This document shows, piece after piece, positions 11,318 to 22,445 of a stretch of 60,956 nt of DNA. The notes below the pieces were generated by a model. That model had not been told where the DNA came from, made no database searches, and saw nothing but the letters and a program-made list of their open reading frames with translations. The position numbers were made by a program, and so were the translations under genes. Every line of letters begins with the position of its first letter. The first letter of the stretch is position 1. Source of the DNA: Amphimedon queenslandica (lineage: Eukaryota; Porifera; Demospongiae; Haplosclerida; Niphatidae); contig NW_003546347.1 in the NCBI RefSeq assembly GCF_000090795.2, positions 138,618 through 199,573 of the forward strand. The letters run 5' to 3'.

Positions 11318-13690
11318 ATGACGAAAAAGAAGTACAGCACTGAGAAGAGAGCGAGAGGATGCAGCATCTGCAGCATCATGTTAAGATCGGTACTTAACAG
11401 AACAAAAGACAGGCGTAAGTAGCATGTTTGTTGCTCTACCGACTATACATTCTAGCGCAACTTATATTAGCGCACTTTGACGTTGATAACTCTGTGGCTG
11501 TAGTTAAGACAAGTTCTATTATCAGTAATTCAAATGTAGTAGTAGAAGTTTATGAAGTTAAAGCAGGGTCTAAATACTACTCTGCCAAGATACATGAGAT
11601 TGGTGAGAAATTTCTTGTTGAGTTTTGCTGGTATTAAAAGATCATGACTTACATGTATATAGGAAATGAAGACACTATAGCAAGAGTGGAAGGGGCCTTT
11701 AAGACGGCTAAGGATGAGGAAGAGGAGCCTGAGTCTACTGGTACTGCATGTGGTAGTTCAGTTACTAAGTAATAGGCCACCTTAAACACTTGCTTCAGTT
11801 GCAAAAAAGATATGCTTGCTGTGTATTGTGCACGTGGAGCCACATATTATTGGACTGTGTAATGTGTATAGCTACGTTTTATTACTCGTGGAGCCACATA
11901 TGATGATTGGACTGTGTAAAGTGGATAGCTACATTTTATTACTCGTGGAGCCACATATGATTGGACCGTGTAATGTGAATAGCTACATTTTATTACTTAA
12001 AATTAAGCCTCCTTAATTTGTTTGGTTTTCTTCATCTCAGAATTAATTTGATACCATTATGTACAGTAATTATTAATTATCCCTTTTTGTCATGGCATTG
12101 CTACTTCCTCTTTGTTGTAGAAATGGAACAAGAAGTTGAACCTACAGTGACAGACTCAATTATTACTACTTCTGATGTTACCAAAGAGAAAGAGAGTATA
12201 ATTGAAAATTATGGAAATAGTGATTGAGCTTGCTCATTTTATTACCATTATAATAAAAACAACAAAACAAAATTAAGCTACATCCAGGCAAGATATTGGA
12301 AGTCATTATATTTACTGTAACGATTTTAGCAATGATGGTCATAGATAAGAGAAAGACAAAAGGCAAAGGAAGAGAAGACAAAAAAGGAGTCTCGTTCAAT
12401 TATAACTGTTTCACACCACATCACTAATACAAAATCCACTATTGGTAAGCTTTTTAGTTTGTATTTGATTTTGTATTATATATTTGTAGTTGATGACCCT
12501 TTCAAGAAGAAAACTAGAAAATAAGTGTTGTTAATGCTCACAATGGTGAAGACAAAGATTATGGTAAGTTACATGCTTTTATTTGTATGATTTCAAAGGA
12601 CCTAAATTCATTAGAAATTACTTACATAAGTGAAAAAGAAAGTGCAACTCCTGTGTAACATCTTAGTGAAACTCCTGTCTGAATTAAGTATCTAATCTAT
12701 TTATTTTTGCTTGAACTTTGAATAACTATTATTGTAATTGCACATTATCAACATTTATTGTAACTATACAGTACAAAAGAACTTGTAAAGTGCCAAATTT
12801 TGCAGTTTTGTAATAAAATTAAGCAGCAGATATTTTATAGCTAATATGAATGTCGTTTGTACTTACAGATTCTTTAGATCTCGAATTGAACTGGGATGAA
12901 TTTGAAACAACATTAACAAAAAAAGAAACAAAACTCAATGAAGCTCTTGTCGGAATTGCTGTATTAGAGAATTCCAAGTCATCTGTCAAACCAGTACCAC
13001 AAGAACAACCTGCCTACACTCATGACTTGTCTCTATTTGATGAGAATGAGGAGGATCTACCATCACTGCCACCGCTGTTACTACCTGCAGAGACTTTGTC
13101 ACCATTGAATCCTTTGAATGCTTTCCAATGTCCATACAGATACATGCCTGCTGCTCCATTGTATCCTCAACAGCAATTAGAGTCCTTACTATTATCATTA
13201 TTCATTAGAGCAACCAGCCTTACTCCAATCCCCACCACTTCAACCTGTACAGCTATCAAATTTCTACAACACCTCACCCACTACTACCTCTTCTGTGTTT
13301 GCACCTTCAGGTGCTATTCCAAAGTGCTTTCCCATTCTGGGAAAGAAGAATGGTGCTACTACTATTCATGCAAGTATTAATATAGATAAAGAAAATCTTA
13401 CTCCTTATGATACAGTGCTACAGAAGTACCCTTCCTTGCACCACGAGAGAGGTATAGGGACATTGGCAGTGAAGTTAGCTAGTGAAAGTTTCTTTGGCCT
13501 GGACATATTAAAGCAATGTACAGTAATGGGCTACTGTCCTTTCCTGCATTGCCACTTGAGAAATTGAATGAGTTAAAACGGGTCATATTTTCATTACTAC
13601 CCAAATATTGGAATAATCAGAATGATTTTGAATCAAATATTTGGACTGTTTGTATCAACAGCATTTGACTATTGCAGAACAAAGTAAGCT
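11318..13690 (+). pseudogene. BEN-domain protein gene, seven exons, with frame breaks
   Basis: Likely exons are 11318-11414, 11456-11602, 11663-11740, 12121-~12195, ~12345-12444, 12490-12563 and 12869-~13690. All but the fourth donor and fifth acceptor have clear GT-AG junctions, and nearly all introns are phase 1, so the reading frame carries through. Exon 1 begins MTKKKYSTEKRARGC. Exon 2 contains VEVYEVKAGSKYYSAKIHEI. Exons 3-5 are acidic or K/E-rich. Exon 7 has a short charged helix, a proline-rich stretch, then a BEN domain (IGTLAVKLASESFFG, KQCTVMG, FPALPLEKLNELKRVIFS, IWTVCINSI). Frame breaks near 12521, 13185 and 13530, and a TGA at the domain end, suggest a pseudogene or sequence errors. 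BEN domains bind DNA in chromatin repressors. Confidence 0.65.
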
Positions 13691-13852
13691 ATACTTGATG
13701 AAGGCTAAGCACAATCATTCCAATGATTATTAAATTTTAGTGATAATTAAAGTTTTAATGATTATTAAGCTCAATGTGAATCAAAGATAACAATAAATTA
13801 CGCTACATTTAGCTACAATCAACAGTTTAAATGCATTACATGCAAGTATATA

Positions 13853-14398
13853 CCGCAGGTCGGGATATATTCGCGGCTGCTTATTTTCGCAATTTTGTCC
13901 CACACTCAGCAATTACCATGGCTACCAGATGCAATTTTAATTGAAAAATCCGCGATATTAACAGCAAAGGACTCTGTTGCAGTGTTTTTGGGTAGTTGTT
14001 CTTCGTGCTGTTACTAATCGTTGGTCTCTTTGGAGCTGTTTCAACCAGAGCTACTCTCTTCACTCTGCCTCGCCGTATCTTGGCCCATTCTTGGGACTCT
14101 CCACCCATTTATTGACTTGAGCGTGGTTAATTATAACCAGCAAGTGGAGCAGCAAAGATTTGCAGCAACGAGCTTGAAGGTAGTGGTCCATACAAAAAGA
14201 TAGTGGATGGAGAACTGGATGGCTCCCACTAAAGCTGCTAAAGAATAGATAATTAGCTGCTGAACACTGTTATTGTATGAACAGGTGGTCTTATTGTCAT
14301 AGCAACAATCAATTGGTTTCCATAGCATTCAATTGAACCTTTTTATTAGTTTTTATTATTGCGAAAATAAGCAGCTGCGAATATATCCCAACCTACGG
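13853..14398. mobile_element. 546-bp inverted-repeat element (CCGYAGGT family)
   Basis: The left end CCGCAGGTCGGGATATATTC and the complement of the right end CCGTAGGTTGGGATATATTC match over about 42 bp, continuing through GCTGCTTATTTTCGCAAT. The interior has no supported coding. No clear target duplication. Probable non-autonomous DNA transposon. Confidence 0.8.
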
Positions 14399-14568
14399 AT
14401 AAGTAACAATTACAAAGAACACTGCACAACTAAAATTAATATAGATGTTTTTAACAACCAGTTGCTACTCTTCCAAGATCTATTACTTTTGGGATAACTT
14501 TTTATAGGAGTTTGACGTACTTTTGGCACATTGATGGTGTGACAGTCTTCTAAAATTCCTTGATTCAT

Positions 14569-16638
14569 TCACTTATTCATTTTTAGTTTTTGGCTTGACT
14601 TCATGTCTATCATATTCCTACAAGCAATGTATATGTCAAATAATAGAGAATCAAATAATACTGTGTATTGCATTGCATAACATACTTTAAGCTCATGCCA
14701 CAAGTTCTTTATTGGGTTTAAGTCAGGAGATTCTGTTGGTGTTCGCCACCAGTTAACTCCATTTGATTCAAGAAAAGCCATTGCATCCTTTGATCAGTCG
14801 TGACACTAACCGTAAGCTCACATGAATTTTATTTTCAAAGTGACATCATAATGGCTGCCAAGTGATGGCTAAAGCTGTTTGTGCAGTTTACAAGATGATG
14901 GGTAGTCTATAGCTCTAAGAAGCAAACTCAAACTTGAAGCAGAAAGGTATAGAATCAATTGTTTAGTTTTGAGTCTGAAATGTAAGTATATTTTGCTTGT
15001 TGTTGTTGCTGTTTGGAAAATGGTGTACACTATCTAGGTATATAATAGTACTGGGACTGGCCAGAAGAGCTCAGAATTAGGTATGCAACTAGCCTATTAG
15101 TAGATCTTTGTGTATGCAAAGTTTCATTTCAATACTGTTGTCTAGCAGAACAGTTGCATCCAAAATGTAGATTTAGCCTGCATGGTCCTTTCTTTCATGC
15201 CATATTTTGACTGTTTTGTTCCTTTTTTCTACAGATTCCACACTCAGAATCATTAATCAAGTCATTTTACCTCAATAGAATTGTTTGAAGTCCTTTTAGA
15301 GCTAGATTTTATACTTCTCATTATAGTCATATTATTTACCATTGACTTTCAGAGACCACAGCATCCTTATTTCTTGCTAGAACAACTTTCAACTTCTGGA
15401 GTATATTCTTCTAGCTACTATCTTGTAAGTAAATGGACAAGAAGCTGGATTTGTCTAGAACACAGTACGCATTTGGTAAAGTCAAGGACAGCAGTTGCTT
15501 GCAGTTCTATTATAGTTTATTTAAACTGGTTGATGTTTTTTATAGTGATAAATATGTATGCTTTATGTATTGTATGCAAATTTCATAGTAAAACTATTAA
15601 ATAAAAAATAATTGTACAATAAAGTAGAAACTTATTAAATATTCATACTGTCAAGTGTATTACAATAAATCTATACAGGCTCTTATGTCTTCCGGTACTG
15701 TTGGCGTCACGACTGTGATGTATGCTTTGGTTCGTCGTCGGCCACAAAATGATGGCCTTCTGGGTAAACATTTCTTATAAAAGGCGAAAGTGTCTGCTCT
15801 AAGACGTCAACTTAGAGGTGCCTATTCATGATGCCATCAATAATGCAGATTACCGTGCCACCTATTTTGCTGATACCAGCCCAAATGTGAACTTTTGCTG
15901 GGTGTTTAGGTCTAAAGTAGCATACAATAATTTTACAAAAAACCAATTACATGTATCATAATACCTTGCTATTAGTTGAGGTGCATGGTCCTTCCTAGAA
16001 CAGAAATGCCAAGAAGACTCCATTTGTACTGTACATTCATCAGTATAGATTACGTTAAGAAATGGGTCATACTGGTATTGTGTTGCCCATTCTAACCTCT
16101 GACTCATTTATGTCTCTTATCAATTGGCAGTAAGCACTGCCTCAGAAAGTTCAACCTAAAGACACCCAACACCTCAAGACTGTTATCAGTGACATATTTT
16201 ACCCATTACTGATTATGAGTGCATGCAGTTCATGTTTCGTTGTCATCTAACATTCTGTCTTCTACAAGCTTCTTTATTGTTGAAGTCACTTTTGGTAGCC
16301 TACCACTACGAGGCCGTCATGATATGCAGCCTGTCTAAAATCTTCACCTGGAACTTATGAATTTCTTCTCTAGATAAATTGATTCCTTCTTCTAGTAACT
16401 TCCTAGTTGCTTTAAAACCTATGCCGTGGTAGTGAATGATTCTCTCCTTTCGATACCTTGTTAAGACCATAGTTTCTTGTGGCGATGTGTATGCCATTAT
16501 GTCACTCTGCCCAAAAATTAAATTATGATTAGTATTGTGAAATAACATCGTTAACAAAAAAAAGATCTTCGCAATAATGCTGGTTTTCACTTTTTTAGTG
16601 TTAGGGTTACAATCTTGAGTCAAGGCCTCAGGCACCAC
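14569..16638 (-). pseudogene. Tc1/mariner transposase, interrupted and decayed
   Basis: Read on the minus strand. The N-terminal helix-turn-helix lies near 16480-16310 (RIIHYHGIGFKATRKLLEEG). The nuclease part is at 16107-15720, with VIYTDECTVQME (first Asp) and a DDEPKHTS block (second Asp). The C-terminus is at 14790-14569, with [14 protein letters not shown] and LWHELK. At the third catalytic position the usual PIE is PIK, so glutamate is replaced by lysine. There are also stops and frameshifts between the blocks. A 921-bp element (14795-15715) separates PKHTS from KDAMAFLE. Removing it and one copy of its target duplication would bring these blocks back together. Confidence 0.85.
14795..15715. 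mobile_element. 921-bp unclassified TIR element inserted in the Tc1 transposase
   Basis: The left end CAGTCGTGACACTAACCGTA and the complement of the right end CAGTCGTGACGCCAACAGTA are inverted repeats. TGAT flanks both ends (14791-14794 and 15716-15719), a 4-bp target duplication. The insertion lies exactly between conserved residues of the Tc1 transposase, which fixes its borders. It contains an ORF at 15281-15604 (107 codons) with no recognised domain. Superfamily undetermined; probably non-autonomous. Confidence 0.85.
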
Positions 16639-16639
16639 G

Positions 16640-17357
16640 GATCTTTACTGATTTCCCATTATCTGGCTCGCAAACAGCACCATAGCCTGCTAAGACTAAT
16701 GACCAAGTATAAGTATTAGATTGACTCACATTATGTAAAATAAGTCACATTGTGGAGAACACTGGTATAGTAGCGCAGTAAAATCACAAGGCACTATAAT
16801 GGACAGCGATGCACAACATTAATCGCTGCAATTGCCATTCAAATTGGGCCATGCCCATAACAAGGTATTTGCTGCCACACCCAAACGCTTAATTATTGTA
16901 AAATGTTCGTACAAATGGTGTTGCCACGCAACTGAACTAAGTGTGCTGCTGCAATAGTTGTACAGTGTAAAAACATTAACTATTTTTGTCTTCTATTACA
17001 GTTCTGATTCTTTCAATTCTCTATTGAAGTTTAAATTATAGCCATTAAGGCTAAAACAAGCAATTGCTGATCAGCCATATGAGAATGCAGTCTGAAAAAT
17101 ATGGATAAAAAACTTGGTTTATAAACATACTATACATGGACTGTCAGTCTGTGATGTATGGAAATGTTTAATGTTATTACATGTAGTGTCTTATGTATTA
17201 GTTAAAGCACTGTTGAGAGTAGGTTACGGAAATTATTGCACTATGGGTGGTCGAGAGAAAAATGTAGCACGAGGCAAAGCCGAGTGGTACATATTTCTTG
17301 AGGCCATCCCGAGTGCAATAACATCCGTAATCTACGAATCAACAGTGCTTTGATAGG
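16640..17357. other. No recognisable gene
   Basis: The ORF at 17114-17353 and its complement show no domain. Nothing else supported. Confidence 0.45.
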
Positions 17358-17646
17358 TTTGTAGTGGTGTGTGGGCAGATCAAATGAAATTTCAAAAGTC
17401 ACGGATGTAGCCAGTGCAAGACAATCAGATCTCATTTATCACTATTATTATTGTTACATGTCTAGTATATGTAGCTGTGGCTGTTATTTGCATTGATCAA
17501 AGCTTGTGGTTAACAGGAAAGCCCATACATGATATACTGTGCAGTACTATGTATTTGACACAGTGCAACCTTTTCCTATCATGCGGTTATTGGAAGTTGT
17601 AGCAAAGGCAATACCTTTGATCTGCCCACGCACCATACTACAAGAT
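17358..17646. mobile_element. ~289-bp MITE-like inverted repeat
   Basis: TTTGTAGTGGTGTGTGGGCA followed by GATCAAA at the left is mirrored by TTTGATCTGCCCACGCACCA then TACTACAAG at the right. TIR about 28 bp with two or three mismatches. No coding. Confidence 0.7.
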
Positions 17647-17715
17647 TTATTATTGTATCATATTATTATTCATGCATAGTTGTGGTTATTAGTAATTGTA
17701 TGGTTTCTTTTTTGG

Positions 17716-17723
17716 TATAAATA
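17716..17723 (+). promoter_or_regulatory. Possible TATA box of the Ty3/gypsy LTR
   Basis: TATAAATA lies just left of the Harbinger target site. The sequence beyond the right Harbinger border (20287-20394) runs into a retrotransposon primer-binding-like site and gag. Together the two flanks look like one LTR split by the insertion. Confidence 0.35.
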
Positions 17724-17886
17724 CTTAAGCACAACATCCACTATTCAACTTTGTTGAAAGCAACATTTAACCATTCAACTTTCAACAATGTTGACTCTTG
17801 ATTCTTTGACTTCAACTTTTCCCTAGTTATGAATTAGTTTATAATTTAATAATACTGGTAAACATGGCTGACTCTGTTAAAGGAAT

Positions 17887-19477
17887 GTGTGCAGTAGCTA
17901 TTGCTTAGATATCAGGCAAAAGAAAAAGAAAAGGACAAGAAAACATCAAATTTGGGTCAAAGATTGGCTGAAGCGCAGAGAGTACCAAGGAGCTTATCAT
18001 CAATTACTTCAAGAGCTCACTATAAATACTTCTTATTGCAACTTCCTAAGAATGGATAGTACTTCTTTTGAGGAACTACTAAATGCCATTGCACTAAAAA
18101 TTACCAATCAAGACACAGTACTTTGAAATGCCATTTCTCCTGGAGAAAGGCTAGCTGTCATACTCAATTATCTTGCTACAGGTTGGTTTCCTGAAATTGT
18201 CAAAAACTTTTGACATTTAGTATATTTTATAGGAGAGAGCTTTGCCACCTTGAGGTATCTCTATAGATTTTCAGCAGAATGTATTGGAAAGGTAATTCCT
18301 GAAACATTCCAAGCGATAATAGAGACACTTTCAGAGAAATACATAAAGGTAATGACAAAATTATAGTCTTCAGATCATTACACTATAATTAACACCATTA
18401 AAACACAATTAAACACTGTCATATTCACTACTGGGTTGTGGCGACAATGATGAACTGAACTATGAACCACAAGNNNNNNNNNNNNNNNNNNNNNNNNNNN
18501 NNNNNNNNNNNNNNNNNNNNNNNNNNNNNNNNNNNNNNNNNNNNNNNNNNNNNNNNNNNNNNNNNNNNNNNNNNNNNNNNNNNNNNNNNNNNNNNNNNNN
18601 NNNNNNNNNNNNNNNNNNNNNNNNNNNNNNNNNNNNNNNNNNNNNNNNNNNNNNNNNNNNNNNNNNNNNNNNNNNNNNNNNNNNNNNNNNNNNNNNNNNN
18701 NNNNNNNNNNNNNNNNNNNNNNNNNNNNNNNNNNNNNNNNNNNNNNNNNNNNNNNNNNNNNNNNNNNNNNNNNNNNNNNNNNNNNNNNNNNNNNNNNNNN
18801 NNNNNNNNNNNNNNNNNNNNNNNNNNNNNNNNNNNNNNNNNNNNNNNNNNNNNNNNNNNNNNNNNNNNNNNNNNNNNNNNNNNNNNNNNNNNNNNNNNNN
18901 NNNNNNNNNNNNNNNNNNNNNNNNNNNNNNNNNNNNNNNNNNNNNNNNNNNNNNNNNNNNNNNNNNNNNNNNNNNNNNNNNNNNNNNNNNNNNNNNNNNN
19001 NNNNNNNNNNNNNNNNNNNNNNNNNNNNNNNNNNNNNNNNNNNNNNNNNNNNNNNNNNNNNNNNNNNNNNNNNNNNNNNNNNNNNNNNNNNNNNNNNNNN
19101 NNNNNNNNNNNNNNNNNNNNNNNNNNNNNNNNNNNNNNNNNNNNNNNNNNNNNNNNNNNNNNNNNNNNNNNNNNNNNNNNNNNNNNNNNNNNNNNNNNNN
19201 NNNNNNNNNNNNCAGGGTATTCATGACACCAATACAATTAGTCCCAGAAAAAGTGATATTCATTACTATGGCTAGATGCATCTTGCATAACTATCTTCAT
19301 AGCCCTGCAACTGCTCACAATGTTTATACTCCTGCTGGAAGCTCAGATTTTGAGCATCCAATAACTCATCAGCTGCATGGAGGACTATGGCGACAAAGCT
19401 CACCTGATGTTATGAACCAATACAGAAAAAAGGGAGTAATATGTATTCAAAATCTGCAAAGGATGTTCGAGGAATAA
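17887..19477 (+). pseudogene. Harbinger transposase, interrupted by gap and a stop
   Basis: The N-terminal exon includes KRKHQ/WVKDWLKRREYQGAYHQ-type sequence and FLRMDSTSFEELL, then a TGA at 18124-18126 where the family usually has a coding residue. It continues NAISPGERLAVILNYLATG. A ~50-bp GT-AG intron is followed by ESFATLRYLYRFS and PETFQAIIETL, typical of the Harbinger nuclease N-terminal region. The catalytic core falls in the N run. After the gap come the C-terminal VPEKVIFITMARCILHNYL and a WRQSS tail, ending at 19477. All visible parts agree with Harbinger order. Confidence 0.85.
18473..19212. other. Assembly gap (740 N)
   Basis: Run of N inside the Harbinger transposase. Open frames across it are artefacts. 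Confidence 0.99.
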
Positions 19478-19617
19478 TCTGTAGTTACTATTCCTCCAAT
19501 TATGGAAGTGTGCCTTGGCAATACTGTATGATATGACTTCGAGTGTGACTACTCAATATAATCAGTATTCAATATTGCATGTTATTCATGTCCATTTTAT
19601 TATAATTTAACCCCTTC

Positions 19618-20090
19618 TTAACCTACGTAACTTGAAGTACATATCTCTTGTAAGTTTGAGACTGTAGCTTTTGGAATGACAAAATCATCAATAAAACGCA
19701 AAGCTTCAAAGAATTTCCATGTCTTTATATTTACGTCATCAGTACCAGTACCTGTAGGATTCTTTTTCTTCCCTTTTTCTCTACTGTATGTTGATCTGAG
19801 GCTTTTCAGTTTTGCTTTGATTTCACTTTCTACAACAATAAATATAAACTCAGACATTAGCTAATAATGCACCAACCTGTGACTTGCAGTTGCTTACTTA
19901 TGTCTTCCATGGCTTTTTTCCCTTTATCTCTATTTTTGTATTTCTTCAAACTAGTATTATACAAGCAGGGGTGAGTCTTAAGTATTAATATCAGCAGATC
20001 TGTTCTAGAGTCCGTTTATCACTTTTCATTAGATGAACCACAAGTTTCTTTCGCAACATTTAATAGCTCAACTTTAAGACTAGTAGCCAT
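19618..20090 (-). pseudogene. Harbinger partner protein with MADF (Myb/SANT-like) domain
   Basis: Exon 1 starts at ATG 20090. It reaches two adjacent stops near 20020 and then continues in the same frame with ILILKTHPCLYN, KYKNRDKGKKAMEDI and SKQLQV. A ~47-bp intron (ends TTGTTGTAG) joins in phase to a second exon with SEIKAKLKSLRSTYSREK and TWKFFEALRFIDDFV, the second half of a MADF fold. MADF proteins of Harbinger elements bind the transposon ends and import the nuclease. The two stops make this copy non-functional. Confidence 0.8.
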
Positions 20091-20286
20091 TTTATTAATA
20101 AACCACGCCGATGAGCAGTGCCATTAATCTTGTGGCAGCTTTGTTGAATCAAGTAGAATAGTGTTCAACTTGTTTTCAACTAATTTTTTGTTGATGTCAA
20201 CAAGTAACTTCTAACATCCACCAAGCAACTTAGTGGCATGCAATCAGTTGCTTTCAACAAAGTTGAATAGTGGATGTTGGGCTTTA

Positions 20287-22445
20287 GTGATTTTTGGAAT
20301 TAACTGTTGTTGAGTGTTGAGTGTAGAGTGCGTATGATTCAGTGAACTTCTTATTTTTATTGTTGGATCAAGTTGAGTTCTTATAATAACCTTACAACAA
20401 TTGGCGATGAGAAATTGTGCTATTGGTTCTTTTGAAGCAACTAGCTCACAATGGTCATCTTATTCTGAGAGATTGACAGAGTATCTCGTAGAGAATGGAA
20501 TCACAGATGGGAGGAAGAGGTTAGCAGTGTTACTCAGTGTAGTTGGAGGTCCAACTTACGACCTGCTACGTGACATATTTGCACAAGAGAAGCCGAACAC
20601 CAAGACGTTTGACAAACTTGTCACTGAACTAAGAGATCACATAGAGCCCAAGCCAACTGTATTTGCTGAGAGATACAAGCTGTACCAGAGGCAACAAAAG
20701 CTGGATGAAACTGTTTCCGAGTATATGGCTGCACTAAGACACTTAGCTGCTACATGTCAATTTGGTGATTTCTTTTAGCAAGCTTTCAGAGACCGTTTTG
20801 TGTGTGGTTAAGCGGATGAGAAGATAAAGATGCAATTGTAACAGGAGAAAGACCCGAAACAACAAGGAGTCTGTGACATAGCAGCTGTGATCGAAGTAGC
20901 ATCAAAAGACGCTGCTGAGATGAGAAACAGTGATGTTCATTAAAGTGGTGCAAGTGACAAGAAGCACACTCTGAGAGAAGACAAGAGTCATAGTAAAAAG
21001 AAGCGATCTGTAGCAGAAAAGTGTTATCAATGTCAGAAGAGTGGACACTACCCCATGAACTGTAGATACAAAGGTGTTTCAAGTGTGGCAAGACAGGCCA
21101 CATATCCACTGCTTGCCGTTCAACAAAGAGAGGAGCAGACAGAAAGAAACAGTTGGAAGACGACAACAGAGAATACCATGTTTGGTAAGGAAGAAAACAA
21201 GCCAGTCGAAAAAGGTATGTTAAAAGTAAACATAAACAAAGCAACAGTACTAATGGAAGTAGATACTGGAGCTGCTGTCACCATCATTCCAAAAGGAACA
21301 TGCAAGCTCAAACTAAAGAAGTCATCCCGAAGACTGTAGTCGGTGACAGGTCAAGCAGTAAAACTGGCTGGACAAAATACTGTCAAAGTGCAAGTTGGAA
21401 GAGTAACGACGTACCTCACAATATACGTAGCTGAGAATGAGAATAGCCCAGGTCTACTTGGTCGAGACTGGATCAAGTCTTTCTTTGGAAATGGTTGGAT
21501 CAGAAGACTGACCAGGAATGTTATTGGATCTGTTGACAATACAGAGTAACCACTCAAGCTAAGGGAAATACTTAACAAGTATTCCGACAAAGTATTTAAG
21601 CCTGTGTTAGGGGAGTTAAAAGAGATAAAAGCCAATTTACATTTAAAACCAGAGGCATGGCCAAGATTTTACAAACCCAGAGCAGTTCCTTGCGCTGTGA
21701 AGCTCAAGTTAGAAAAAGCTCTTGAAGAAATGGTAGAGGAAGGAAGTCTCAAAAGAGTAGATTACAGCTGTTGAGGAACACCAGTGGTACCCGTAGTAAT
21801 ACCAAATGGGACAGTTCAAGTGTGTGGAGATTATAAAGGTACACTTAACTCATGTTTAAAAGTGCCACAGTTCTCATTACCCAGAGTGGAGCAATGTTTT
21901 CATGTGATGAATGTTGGAAAACACTTCACTGAGATCAACCTAGGTGAAGCGTATAATTAAGTAACACTAGAGGAAGAGTCAAGGGAATAGACCACAATCA
22001 ATACCCACAAAGGATTATATTGATGGATGCAACTACCATATGTAGTGGCCTCCAGTCCAGCAATCTTTCAAGAAATCATGGTCAAGGTACCTTGATGACA
22101 TACTGATCACTGGAAAAGGGGAGGAGCAGCACCTATCTAATATTGAAGAGGTGATGAGTAGATTAAAGAAGTACGGGTTGAGAGCGAGAGTAAGTAAATG
22201 TTGTTTCTTTAAAGAATCTGTAGAGTACCTGGGTCATCTAACAAATCAGGAGGGCATACACCCTGTAGGGCATACACCTGTAGAGAGGAAGATCACAGCT
22301 ATTCTGGAAACTGAACCACCTCAGAATGTGGAAAAACTACAGTCATATTTGGGAATGGTAAATTATTATGCAAAATTTATACACAACATGTTCACTATCA
22401 CTGCCCCATTGAATGATTTGAAGAGAAAGGGAGTTTGCACTAGGT
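20287..22445 (+). mobile_element. Ty3/gypsy retrotransposon, 5' part only
   Basis: Runs from an LTR tail (20287-20394, ending ACAACA) through a TTGGCGA primer-binding-like site, gag, protease and most of the reverse transcriptase. It stops abruptly near 22445 without RNase H, integrase or 3' LTR. Related to, but clearly different from, the copy at 33.8-38.5 kb. Confidence 0.8.
20401..22445 (+). pseudogene. gag-protease-RT remnant of Ty3/gypsy element
   Basis: Gag is open at 20401-20778 and then has stops. Two CCHC knuckles follow near 21025-21115 (CYQCQKSGHYPMNC, then CFKCGKTGHISTAC one frame over). An aspartic protease is seen at 21200-21540 (VDTGAAVTII, LLGRDWI), split by a TAG near 21337. 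The reverse transcriptase from 21600 shows RFYKPRAVP, FSLPRVEQ, INTHKGLY and YLDDILITG, with at least five in-frame stops and an indel near 22085. The last open stretch (22151-22447) is the RT thumb. Clearly dead. Confidence 0.88.

Larger units (their letters stand above)
17728..20283. mobile_element. PIF/Harbinger DNA transposon
   Basis: Near-perfect terminal repeats of about 36 bp (AGCNCAACATCCACTATTC, then AACTTTGTTGAAAGCAAC). TTA is duplicated at both edges (17725-17727 and 20284-20286), the 3-bp duplication expected for this superfamily. It carries two convergent genes: the nuclease on plus and a MADF-type DNA-binding protein on minus. The interior is interrupted by the assembly gap. Subterminal CAAC/GTTG runs are frequent. 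Confidence 0.92.

Noticed and set aside
12178..12399. Minus-strand 73-codon ORF
   Set aside because: Shadow of BEN-gene exons and intron on the plus strand.
18428..19281. Three long ORFs of about 254-273 codons
   Set aside because: They are runs of N from the assembly gap.
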